Shown here piece after piece: positions 36,142-44,493 of a stretch of 64,000 nt of DNA (its first letter is position 1; each line of letters starts with the position of its first letter). Source of the stretch: Chloroflexi bacterium 54-19 (lineage in GTDB: Bacteria > Chloroflexota > Chloroflexia > Chloroheliales > Chloroheliaceae); contig MKTJ01000036.1 of assembly GCA_001898225.1 (NCBI GenBank), positions 62,001 to 126,000 on the forward strand, given 5' to 3'. The position numbers were made by a program, and so were the translations under genes. The notes under the pieces were generated by a model. The model had not been told where the DNA came from and ran no database searches. It saw only the letters and a program-made list of their open reading frames with translations.

Positions 36142-36343
36142 TAAATACTTCTTTCTAATCCTAAAATTGTTTTTAGAATTGTTAGCTTTGCCTAAAATAC
36201 TTCTTTACAGTTTCCTATTATAACTTACCGGGTCGTCCCCGTAATCCGACGAAGGATTAGCAATCAGTAAGATACCACCTATTTACAAGCCAGCTTCCTC
36301 TTTCTAAAGAAAATCGCCCTGGAAAGGTTTTATCCATAAATTT

Positions 36344-36352
36344 TGCTATAAT
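36344..36352 (+). promoter_or_regulatory. Extended -10 promoter for the D-threonine-aldolase-like gene
   Basis: TGCTATAAT is a perfect extended -10 box. No good -35 precedes it, which extended -10 promoters tolerate. It lies 84 bases before the start codon. Confidence 0.6.
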
Positions 36353-36436
36353 ACCCCCAACATTCCTCCGGGAAGTTGGATTGGATAAAAGAAACCTGCC
36401 AATTTATCAAAATTTAGAAAAGTAGAAGAAAACCTT

Positions 36437-37540
36437 ATGTATAAGCCCCAGCCTGGCGACCGCCTGGACAGCCTCGACACCCCTTCGATGATTGTGGACC
36501 TCGACCTGATGGAGGCCAATATCGCCAAACTGATGAACCAACTCTTGCCGACCGGGGTCAACATCCGGCCCCATCTCAAAACCACCAAAAGCCCTATCCT
36601 GGCCCGCAAGTTAATCGAGGCCGGGGCCAGAGGGTGCTGTGTCGCCAAGTTGAGCGAAGCCGAGGTGATTGTCGAGGGCGGGATTGAAGATTTGTTGATA
36701 ACCTGCGAAATTATCGGTGCGCCAAAAGTGGCGCGCCTGGTCGAACTTTTCCGCCACCATCCCCAGGTTAAAACGGTCATTGACAGTCCCCAGGGCGCGA
36801 CGGCAATTGATGCAGCCCTCGCCCAGGCTGGTATCGAAAACCCCATTCAAGTCCTGGTCGACCTGAATGTCGGTCAGAATCGTACCGGGGTTACACCCGG
36901 CGAACCGGCCCTGGCGCTGGCCCGGCATATTTCCAGCCTGTCACACCTGAAATTGATAGGCGTCCAGGGTTATGAAGGTCATTTACAACACCTGCACGAC
37001 CGCCGGGAGCGCGAGGAGAAATGCCGGGCAGCAATGACGGTCCTGACAGGCACCGCCGGCCTGCTCCGCCAGCACGGTTTCAACATCGAAACGGTAACGA
37101 CCGGCGGTACCGGCACCGCCGAGTTCTGCGCGACCTTCCCCGGTATCACCGAGGTCCAACCTGGCTCTTTTATTTTTATGGATACCGACTACCGCAACGC
37201 CGTGGGCCGATTTTTCTCCAACAGCCTGACCATCCTGGCAACAGTTATCAGTAAACCGGGACCGGGACGGGCTGTAATTGACGCCGGGCTGAAATCTCTC
37301 TCGACCGATAGCGGTTTTGCCGAGCCAAAAGATTTGCCGGGAGCGGGTTATGTGCCGAACGGGGACGAACACGGCACCATAAGCCGGGAGGATGGACCCG
37401 AACTGGCGATTGGTGACCGGGTGGAGATGATCCCCAGTCACATAGATCCGACCATCAACCTGCATGATTTCTACTACGCTTATCGTAAGGGCGTTATCGA
37501 AGAAATCTGGCCGGTTGCAGCCAGGGGCAAAGTCCAGTAG
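36437..37540 (+). CDS. PLP-dependent D-threonine aldolase / D-serine dehydratase-like enzyme
   Basis: This 367-residue enzyme has the alanine-racemase-type barrel: TPSMIVDLDLMEANI, RPHLKTTK with the PLP lysine, and TGGTGTAEF for phosphate binding. The C-terminal domain has PSHIDPTINLHD; His-x-Asp is the metal pair of D-threonine aldolases, whereas eukaryotic-type D-serine dehydratases carry His-x-Cys. It therefore probably splits D-threonine or a related beta-hydroxy D-amino acid into glycine and an aldehyde. It is transcribed alone. Confidence 0.85.
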   Translation: MYKPQPGDRLDSLDTPSMIVDLDLMEANIAKLMNQLLPTGVNIRPHLKTTKSPILARKLIEAGARGCCVAKLSEAEVIVEGGIEDLLITCEIIGAPKVARLVELFRHHPQVKTVIDSPQGATAIDAALAQAGIENPIQVLVDLNVGQNRTGVTPGEPALALARHISSLSHLKLIGVQGYEGHLQHLHDRREREEKCRAAMTVLTGTAGLLRQHGFNIETVTTGGTGTAEFCATFPGITEVQPGSFIFMDTDYRNAVGRFFSNSLTILATVISKPGPGRAVIDAGLKSLSTDSGFAEPKDLPGAGYVPNGDEHGTISREDGPELAIGDRVEMIPSHIDPTINLHDFYYAYRKGVIEEIWPVAARGKVQ

Positions 37541-37752
37541 GTTTTAAACCCGGTGGCATAAAGATTGTTGATAGCTATCAGGATATATTTGCCCTGGGAT
37601 TAAGCAAATTATTGCAAGAATTAAGGGGGAGGGTTATACTAATTTTTATAGAGAACTTTCCAGGAATGGAAAGAAAGAGGAATTTACCTGTATACGTTGC
37701 TGTGGTGTCCTTATCGCCGATTTACTGCCGGTTGAAGTTGCTTTAAGAAGTT

Positions 37753-38901
37753 ATGCCTGCAAGAAAAACATTTCGGGTAGGGCGCTTAAACAGTTCCAGG
37801 AGGATTCAGAAACAATCCTGGAGAAAAGCCCGCAGCCTGGCGCGGACTTCTACCCGCCGCTCCTTTTCCAGCAGTTTACCCTTAATAATCCTGGCTTTGG
37901 GCCTGGTAGGCATCATGGCCTTTTTTGGTGGGCCACTCTCCCAACCTACCAAAATCCCAACCTCCGTGGCATCCGGCCCAACCGGGAAAGCCCTGACCGT
38001 CACGACCACCCCGGCGGATTCCCAGGCGAGATTGTCTTTAACGGATGGAATTACTTCAACCCTGGCACCTACCCCAACCGAAACAGCTACTCCGACCCCT
38101 GTCCCGCCAACGCCTACTCCAGCCCCGGCTTCATTGCAAGAGGCAATTAACCGGGTAATTGCCAAGGATAAAGACAGCCTGGGAGCGGATGCTGGGTTCG
38201 GGATGGTCATTCACAACCTCGATACCGGGGAAAAATTTGAAGTTAATGCGGACCAGCTATTTGAAAGCGCCAGCCTTTACAAAATCTTTGTAGCACTTAC
38301 CGTCTATTACGACATGGCAGGTGGACGGATGAGCCCTAACGACCAGATTACCCTGATACCTGACGCCGACGCTCACGACGAGGACGGCTATACGATTGTT
38401 TCGGTCGGGGATAGCTTGCCGGTCAGCACCCTGCTGGAAAAAATGATTGTCGATTCGAATAATACCGCCGGGTTGATGCTGCTGTTCCAGGTCCGGGCCA
38501 CCCGGATGAAACAGATTGCCGCCGATTTAGGCTTTACCGGCTCCGATTTTAGCGATACCTATAATTTCCAGGTAACCCCCACCGACCTCGACCTTTATTT
38601 TAGCCGCCTGGCTGACCTGAAGTTGATGGGTGCAAAATATGACCAGCCTTTGCTTGATTTGCTGAGCAGGAGCTTGCCAAGAGACCGCATCCCGGCTATG
38701 CTACCGGAGGGAACGCATGTCGCCAACAAAACCGGTAACCTGGGTGGAGTAATCAATGACGCCGGGATAATCTGGCTCCCAAACGGGAACCGGCTGATTG
38801 TGAGCGTACTTACCCACCATGTCGACGAGGACGCCGCCCGCCAGTTTATCGCGGAACTGAGCCTGGCGGCTTACAACTATTACAACAAAGGCCAAAATTA
38901 A
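37753..38901 (+). CDS. Membrane-anchored class A beta-lactamase-fold serine hydrolase
   Basis: This 382-residue protein has a basic N-terminus, one membrane anchor (about 42-60), a Thr/Pro-rich stalk (about 95-130) and an extracytoplasmic serine hydrolase domain. The motifs are SLYK (Ser174, Lys177), SNN in DSNNTAG (place of SDN) and KTG in ANKTGN. The omega-loop ExxLN of true class A beta-lactamases is absent, so efficient antibiotic hydrolysis is doubtful; a cell-wall peptidase or binding role is as likely. The acetyltransferase gene follows after one base, so the two are co-transcribed. Confidence 0.83.
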   Translation: MPARKTFRVGRLNSSRRIQKQSWRKARSLARTSTRRSFSSSLPLIILALGLVGIMAFFGGPLSQPTKIPTSVASGPTGKALTVTTTPADSQARLSLTDGITSTLAPTPTETATPTPVPPTPTPAPASLQEAINRVIAKDKDSLGADAGFGMVIHNLDTGEKFEVNADQLFESASLYKIFVALTVYYDMAGGRMSPNDQITLIPDADAHDEDGYTIVSVGDSLPVSTLLEKMIVDSNNTAGLMLLFQVRATRMKQIAADLGFTGSDFSDTYNFQVTPTDLDLYFSRLADLKLMGAKYDQPLLDLLSRSLPRDRIPAMLPEGTHVANKTGNLGGVINDAGIIWLPNGNRLIVSVLTHHVDEDAARQFIAELSLAAYNYYNKGQN

Positions 38902-38902
38902 A

Positions 38903-40084
38903 ATGCCCCAGGTTGAAATCCGGTCCATTACCGGGCCAGAACTTTTAGACATCTCAATAATGTTGCGGGGTTATGCCTTCTGGGGTACTCCGCCCTTACC
39001 ACCTACCTCCGAAATGGAGGACGAACTTAGCGGCGATACCGGCAGCACCAACCTGGCGCTATTCGAGGACGGTCAACCCCAGGCGGTCGTCGCTTATATG
39101 CCCATGACCCAGCACCTGCGCGGTCAGGTCTTGAATGTGGCCGGGGTCTGGGGCGTCGCCACCCACCCGGCAGGTCGCCGGCAGGGTTACGCCCGGCAGG
39201 CCCTGCACGAGCTTTTCCAGGCCATGCGGCGGGAAGAAATGCCTTTTACGATCCTCTACCCGTTCCGCGAGTCTTTTTATGAAAGGCTCGGCTACGTGAC
39301 TTTCCCCAGGGCCAAGAAGGTCAGATTCCCGGTTAACGGTTTAACCCCTTTGCTCAAACGCAGTTATGGCGGCAAGGTCGAGTTTTTAAGTTACCAGGCC
39401 GGGTTCGAGCAGTGGCGGTCTTACCTGAAAGAGACCCAAACCCGCATTCCTGGCATGTCGCTGGTCAATGATGCGCTTGCCGGGAAAAATGTAAGCAAGC
39501 AAAACTACTGGCTGGCATTTGCCAAAGTAAATGGGCAGGTCGAAGGCGCTATGGCCTACAAACTCAAAGGTGACCATGGCGATATGGTCGTGTCGCGCTT
39601 TTACTACCACACTGCCCAGGGGCTTTATCTTCTGCTGGAATGGATTGCCCGCCACGCCGACCAGGCTTCCCATGTCGAGCTAAAGTTGCCGCCTAACGAA
39701 TTACCCGAAACCTGGCTGGCCGATTTAGATGTCGAACTCGGCTCTTACTGGCCGGGGATGGCGCGGGTGCTGGATTTGACCCGGGTAAACGAAGCAGGAT
39801 TGCAGGTAGGTCCAGGCCGGTTTACGGCCCATATTCACGACTCTCAATGTCCATGGAACGAGGGGATTTTTACCTTCGAGGAAAAGGAAGGGCGGTTGAG
39901 CGTAACCCCCGGTGAGAAGCCCGACTGCGAGTTGAGTATCCAGGCTCTTTCGGGCCTGTTATATGGCACCCACCGCCCCAACGTCTTCGCAATGCGCGGT
40001 TGGGGCAATCCGAGTCCGGAGACCCAGGCCGCCATGAAAAGCCTGTTCCCACCGCAAATACCATACCTTCACGAAGTTTTCTAG
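38903..40084 (+). CDS. Eis-like GNAT N-acetyltransferase
   Basis: This 393-residue protein has a GNAT domain (VWGVATHPAGRRQGYARQALHELF with the acetyl-CoA loop, then FYERLGYVTF), a second GNAT-like half and a C-terminal SCP2-like domain, the three-part plan of Eis proteins. Eis enzymes acetylate amines, including aminoglycosides and protein lysines; the real substrate here is unknown. The start lies one base after the stop of the serine hydrolase. Confidence 0.9.
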   Translation: MPQVEIRSITGPELLDISIMLRGYAFWGTPPLPPTSEMEDELSGDTGSTNLALFEDGQPQAVVAYMPMTQHLRGQVLNVAGVWGVATHPAGRRQGYARQALHELFQAMRREEMPFTILYPFRESFYERLGYVTFPRAKKVRFPVNGLTPLLKRSYGGKVEFLSYQAGFEQWRSYLKETQTRIPGMSLVNDALAGKNVSKQNYWLAFAKVNGQVEGAMAYKLKGDHGDMVVSRFYYHTAQGLYLLLEWIARHADQASHVELKLPPNELPETWLADLDVELGSYWPGMARVLDLTRVNEAGLQVGPGRFTAHIHDSQCPWNEGIFTFEEKEGRLSVTPGEKPDCELSIQALSGLLYGTHRPNVFAMRGWGNPSPETQAAMKSLFPPQIPYLHEVF

Positions 40085-40094
40085 ACAAAAAAGT

Positions 40095-40125
40095 GCCGCC
40101 GACTTTCGAGGTCGGCGGCGTTTTT
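40095..40125. terminator. Bidirectional terminator
   Basis: GCCGCCGAC pairs with GTCGGCGGC with a 7-base loop, T run on the plus side and an A run (40087-40092) for the minus strand. It ends both the acetyltransferase gene and the converging small gene. Confidence 0.9.
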
Positions 40126-40130
40126 ATAAG

Positions 40131-40310
40131 TTAGCTTTTTTTGTGTTCGTGCTGTTCTTTGGTTTCGCCGTGTTCGTGGCGTTCTTTGTTGACCGTCCGG
40201 GCGGCCCTTTCCTCGGCCTCGTCCTTAGAAACACCTCTATCCTCGTAAGAATCGCGGATATGCTCGTACTGGCGTTCGCGTTTGCTGCCTTCTTCTACTC
40301 CACGGGGCAT
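40131..40310 (-). CDS. Small charged protein (59 residues), of the group often named plasmid-stabilization protein
   Basis: Reading the minus strand from ATG 40310 gives a 59-residue, very hydrophilic protein starting MPRGVEEGSKRERQYEH, then IRDSYEDRGVSKDEAEE and RAARTVNKERHEHGE, ending HKKS. It resembles small proteins annotated loosely as plasmid stabilization proteins, with the conserved SYEDRGVSKDEAEERAARTVNK core. AAGGAG lies 9 bases before ATG. The plus-strand frame in the same place is hydrophobic and has no ribosome site, so the minus strand is the real gene. Function unknown; no toxin partner is adjacent. Confidence 0.85.
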   Translation of the reverse strand: MPRGVEEGSKRERQYEHIRDSYEDRGVSKDEAEERAARTVNKERHEHGETKEQHEHKKS

Positions 40311-40394
40311 AAGTTTTTCTCCTTTCTCCGTTGATTAAAATTTAGCCTCAAACGTAATAAAGCATATACCGGGCCAAAATCGGAATGAAATAAC

Positions 40395-41732
40395 CTATCC
40401 GTCTATTTCTTTTGGACTGGCTGGAATGGTTGAAGGTGATAGGACGGTCAACCGCCGGGCTAATATCCGGCCCTTTAGCGCACCCCTGGCCCCGTTTACC
40501 TCTAAGATGTCGCCGGGCTCCAAAGCGGCCATGATGGGCGTTATATTTTTATAAAGCGCGCCGTGACGGTCAAGGACAGTATCGGCGTTTAGCTCAACCA
40601 GGAAGACTTTGCCGTTTTTGGTCCTGACACCCGTTATAAGGTTGACTCCCAGTTCGCTAACCTCTAAACGCAAGGTCGATTTGTCTTTGGGTGAATCCGG
40701 GACTTCGTCCGAACCATACTCGCCCTGAATGAAGGCGGGTAAACTGTTCTTCCGGGAAAACAAATGGCCGTTATAAGTAGCCGGGACCAGGGTTGTAACC
40801 CCCTTGGCGATAACCGAAAAAGCGTAGGTTGTGACACCGTCACTTTTCTTGTATTTGAGCGCGCCGCCATCGAGTTGTAAGGGGAGCGGTTTGGGGCTGG
40901 AAATACTCAGGCGGCCCGCCCGGTAGAGCTCGGCACTTTGTGGGTTGGGCTCATGCTTCACCAGGAGCGGGTAGAGTTGCCCGGCTAAACTCAACGGGTC
41001 AAGCGCAGTCAGTAGGCAAAGGTCGAGCATGCCGTCATCAGCCAGGGCCTGGGGGGTTAGGCGGGTAAAACCGCCGTATAGCCGGGTATTGCCGACCACC
41101 AACTGGGCCACGCGGCCAGACCAGTGTAAATCGCCAATCTCAGCCTGGATTGTGGCCGGGGCAAACGATGGGAGCGAAAGGAGTCCGGCCAAACCAACTG
41201 CCAGGCGACCCACCCGGTTTTTGAGGGGCTTGGAGACCCGCCCCATAACCGTCCCATCAAACCCGAGCCCGGCCATAAGTAAAAAATGATGGCTTTTGCC
41301 ACCATTTATCTTGACCTGCCCTATATCAACTTTGCGCCTGACCGACCCGATTAACTGCCGGGCCGCTACTTCTAAACGGGGCGAAATCCCCAACTCCTTC
41401 GTCCAGAGATTGACGGTCCCACCGGGTAAGCACCCTAACGCTACATTAGTGCCGAGTAGCCCTGTCACGATTTCGCGCAATGTCCCATCCCCGCCGCCAT
41501 TGATAACTACATCAAAACCTTCCTCGGCAGCTTGCCGGGCCAAAGTGGTAGCCATACCGCCTTTGAGCTTGGAACGGACCGTCACGTCCCAGCCATGCGC
41601 TTTCAAGATGGGTAGCACTTGCGTTAAATCAATTCCGCCCCGGCCCGACCGGGGATTGGTAATCAAGCACGCCTTTATTTTGGGAGTCTGGGCACCAGTA
41701 GCAAGAATGGGGAGCGATTCTATCTCAAGCAT
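40395..41732 (-). CDS. Diacylglycerol/sphingosine-kinase-type lipid kinase with extra C-terminal domain
   Basis: Residues about 15-320 of this 445-residue protein form a DAGK-type kinase: NPRSGRGG, VVINGGGDGTLREIV (nucleotide loop) and LGCLPGGTVNLWTKELG. It should phosphorylate a lipid such as diacylglycerol or undecaprenol-type substrate. After about residue 345 there is an extra beta-rich segment (VNLITGVRTKNGKVFLVELN, LEPGDILEVNGARG) that looks like an OB-type barrel and is unusual for the family. I start it at ATG 41732 after AAAAGGAAAA; GTG 41735 is adjacent. Confidence 0.87.
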   Translation of the reverse strand: MLEIESLPILATGAQTPKIKACLITNPRSGRGGIDLTQVLPILKAHGWDVTVRSKLKGGMATTLARQAAEEGFDVVINGGGDGTLREIVTGLLGTNVALGCLPGGTVNLWTKELGISPRLEVAARQLIGSVRRKVDIGQVKINGGKSHHFLLMAGLGFDGTVMGRVSKPLKNRVGRLAVGLAGLLSLPSFAPATIQAEIGDLHWSGRVAQLVVGNTRLYGGFTRLTPQALADDGMLDLCLLTALDPLSLAGQLYPLLVKHEPNPQSAELYRAGRLSISSPKPLPLQLDGGALKYKKSDGVTTYAFSVIAKGVTTLVPATYNGHLFSRKNSLPAFIQGEYGSDEVPDSPKDKSTLRLEVSELGVNLITGVRTKNGKVFLVELNADTVLDRHGALYKNITPIMAALEPGDILEVNGARGALKGRILARRLTVLSPSTIPASPKEIDG

Positions 41733-41802
41733 CACTTTTCCTTTTAGCTATAACTTCCGGTTGCTCCGATTATTATACTAAATTCCTCAGGAAATTATCC
41801 CG

Positions 41803-44124
41803 CTACCCGGCCTTTCCGGCCCCGGAAACCGGGCTTTTTTCCGGCTCCGGTGAAAAGGTTTCGGTTTCAAGCTGGGCCTGGGGCAGGATTTTTAATAACC
41901 ATTTAGGCGCGTACCAGTTCCACCTTCCCAATAACCGCATGGTGGCCGGGACCAGCAAAGCTCGCACCAGGGTGGCATCGAGACCCACCGCCACCGCCAC
42001 GCCAAGGCCAAGAGCCTTTACCAGCACAATATCGGCGGTTACGAACGAAAGACAGACCACCACCACAATCAGGGCCGCGCTGGTAATAATCTTGCCGCTC
42101 CTTTGCAGACCAAGGGCCACGCTGGCGGTGTTATCCCCGGTATGCTCGTAATTTTCCTTGATACGGCTGAGCAAAAAGACCTCGTAGTCCATCGAAAGGC
42201 CAAAAAGGGTACAGAACATGATGATGGGCAAGCTCGGTTCAATCAGGCCAAGCGGTTTGAAATTTAGAAACTCGCTGAAATGCCCTTCCTGGAAGACGTA
42301 GACCAGCGCCCCATACGAAGCCAGGATACTCAAAGCGTTCATCAGGATGGCTTTGAGCGGCAAAACCACCGACCGCAACAGGATAAGCAGGACGAAATAG
42401 GTCGCCAGGACAATCACCAGGGCCGCGTAGGGGAAGGTGTTATAGATGCCGTCGACCACGTCCATAATTCCGGCGGTCCCGCCTGTCACCTGGAAAGTGA
42501 GGCCGTTACCGATACTGCTATTGCGGAGTTTTTGGACCAGGGCTTTGGTTTCGTCGGAAGTCGGCGGGTATTTGCTGACAATCGAAACGAGCGTGAGATT
42601 ATCTTTAGCATAAGTCTGTAAGAACTGGCGTAAGACTATATCCTGGATACGGGAGGGGTCGGAGTAAAACAACTGGTACTGGGTCTTGGTCAGGCGCGGC
42701 TCGAAAGTCACGATACTGTCCACCCGTGCCACGCGAGGGTCTTGCTCGACCGCCCTGGCGAAGTCGTAGAGGTAATAGACGTTATCAGGCGTCAAAATGC
42801 TCTTACCCGCCGGGGCTTGAACCGCGAGCAAAATCGGGGTTACCTCGCTCTCGTTAAAGTTTGTCTTTAAGATGTCAAAAGCCTGGCGGCTGGCGACATT
42901 CGTCGGGAGAATCGAGGCGTCCGGCGAACTGAACTTAACATTGAGAAAAGGTATACCCAGCACCAGCAGTAAGATTAGGAGCGGAATGAAGAAGGTAAAA
43001 GGGCGCTTCATTACCAGGTGAGCCAGCCAGGCCCAGAAACCGTGGCCCTCTTGCTGGCCGGGGATATAGCTCGTAACGGCCTCTTTGCGCCGGAACAACC
43101 TCGGAACCGAAAGGGCATTTACCCTGGAGCCAATCAGGGTCAGGATGGCGGGAAGCAAGGTCGTAGCGGCCAGGACCGATACAATTACCACTACAAACCC
43201 GGCTATACCGACCGAAGTCAAAATGTTTATTTTGAAAAGGAGGGTGCCGCTCAGACCGATCAGGACCGTCAGGCCGCTAAAGGTTACGGCCTTCCCGGCG
43301 GTAGCCAGGGTTATAGCGACGGCTTCCTCGACCGGGCGGCCCCGCGCCAGTTCTTCCCGGAAACGGCTGGTCAGAAAGAGGGAATAGTCAAGCCCAAGAC
43401 CGAGACCGAGCAGGGTCGCCAGGTTGACCGCAAAAATTGAAATGTCGGTCAGGTGGGCAATACCAAAAATCGAGGCCAGGATAATTAAAACTCCAACCCC
43501 ACCGACCGCGACCGGGAGACACCCGGCCACGACCGAGCCAAAGGCCAGCACCAGGGCGATGACCGCGACAGGGAAAGCGATAAGCTCGGCACGTTGCAGG
43601 TCGCGCTGGCTGACCAACTCGACATCTTCATAGAAAGCCAGCCCACCGCCGACCGTCATATTCAAATCGGCGGGTTGTTTTATAAAAGGGCGGATTTCGG
43701 GCAACTTTTTGGCGGCGGTTTCACCGTCAAGTTCGAAAGTAACCACGGCATAGGCGGTCCGGCCATCGGCGGAAACCTGGCGCGGGTTTAACGAAGGTGG
43801 CACAACCTGGGTAGGTATTGGGGCTTTGGGCAGGTCGGCCAGCGACGCCAGGATTTCCTGGTTGAATTTAGGGTCGGTAGCTTTTAGCTGGCCGTCTTTG
43901 CTCTGGTAGAAAATAACCAGGTTACTGGTACTATAACCAAGTTTATTCTGTAAAAGGGTTGCCGCCTGGGATGATTCCAGGTTGGGGTCGGAAAACCCTC
44001 CCGTCTTAAGCGGTTCGAGGACTTGTGGTACGAAAGGGGCCGAGACGGCTACCGCCAGGAGCCATGCGCCAATCACCCACCATTTATGTCGAAAAATCCA
44101 TTTGCCGAGGTTATAAAAGAGCAT
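41803..44124 (-). CDS. MMPL/RND-type membrane transporter
   Basis: This 773-residue protein has the MMPL plan: a membrane helix (12-32), a large outer loop with SSQAATLLQNKLGYS, six helices, a second outer loop and six more helices, about 12 in all. FCTLFGLSMDYEVFLLSRIKE is the diagnostic motif with the proton-relay Asp/Tyr. Such proteins export lipids or hydrophobic compounds. It starts at ATG 44124. It is 78 bases upstream of the lipid kinase gene on the same strand, a possible operon concerned with envelope lipid. Confidence 0.92.
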   Translation of the reverse strand: MLFYNLGKWIFRHKWWVIGAWLLAVAVSAPFVPQVLEPLKTGGFSDPNLESSQAATLLQNKLGYSTSNLVIFYQSKDGQLKATDPKFNQEILASLADLPKAPIPTQVVPPSLNPRQVSADGRTAYAVVTFELDGETAAKKLPEIRPFIKQPADLNMTVGGGLAFYEDVELVSQRDLQRAELIAFPVAVIALVLAFGSVVAGCLPVAVGGVGVLIILASIFGIAHLTDISIFAVNLATLLGLGLGLDYSLFLTSRFREELARGRPVEEAVAITLATAGKAVTFSGLTVLIGLSGTLLFKINILTSVGIAGFVVVIVSVLAATTLLPAILTLIGSRVNALSVPRLFRRKEAVTSYIPGQQEGHGFWAWLAHLVMKRPFTFFIPLLILLLVLGIPFLNVKFSSPDASILPTNVASRQAFDILKTNFNESEVTPILLAVQAPAGKSILTPDNVYYLYDFARAVEQDPRVARVDSIVTFEPRLTKTQYQLFYSDPSRIQDIVLRQFLQTYAKDNLTLVSIVSKYPPTSDETKALVQKLRNSSIGNGLTFQVTGGTAGIMDVVDGIYNTFPYAALVIVLATYFVLLILLRSVVLPLKAILMNALSILASYGALVYVFQEGHFSEFLNFKPLGLIEPSLPIIMFCTLFGLSMDYEVFLLSRIKENYEHTGDNTASVALGLQRSGKIITSAALIVVVVCLSFVTADIVLVKALGLGVAVAVGLDATLVRALLVPATMRLLGRWNWYAPKWLLKILPQAQLETETFSPEPEKSPVSGAGKAG

Positions 44125-44493
44125 CTAAATTGCTTCCCAGTCTTAAATATGTTTCCCATCACACCGGACTATTATAACACCCGGCAAGGTTCTCCCCATA
44201 AACTTTGTGATAAATTTCCGTATGCGAAATTCCTATCTATAAATATAAGCCGTTCCCGGAAGTATCCCAAAATAGCTAAATAAGCTATAATAGAGAAAAT
44301 GGCAAGCAGGGGCAATGGGGTCCCCAATGCTAACTCACGCCGCCCTCAATCCACTCCTAATAATTTTTACACCAGGCAAAAGCGTGAATCAAATTGCTCA
44401 TTGCTTTTTGCTGGGCCAATAAGCAATTTCTAACCTTTAGAATGGCCCAAAATACCTAATGTGTACCGGATTCCAACGAAGTAAAATAGAGCC
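44125..44493. promoter_or_regulatory. Divergent intergenic region, 369 bases
   Basis: This gap separates the MMPL gene from the radical-SAM-like gene. It contains TATAAT (44286-44291) without a clear -35, a short GGGGTCCCC palindrome near 44318-44326, and an 8-bp inverted repeat AAATTGCT/AGCAATTT (44391-44398, 44422-44429). No small gene or RNA gene was recognised. Confidence 0.4.

Noticed and set aside
40143..40334. Plus-strand hydrophobic 63-residue frame
   Set aside because: No ribosome site; the minus strand encodes a recognisable 59-residue protein with AAGGAG at proper spacing.
43018..43440. Plus-strand frame of 140 codons
   Set aside because: It is antisense to the MMPL transporter and contains Gln/Asp/Gly-rich random-looking sequence.
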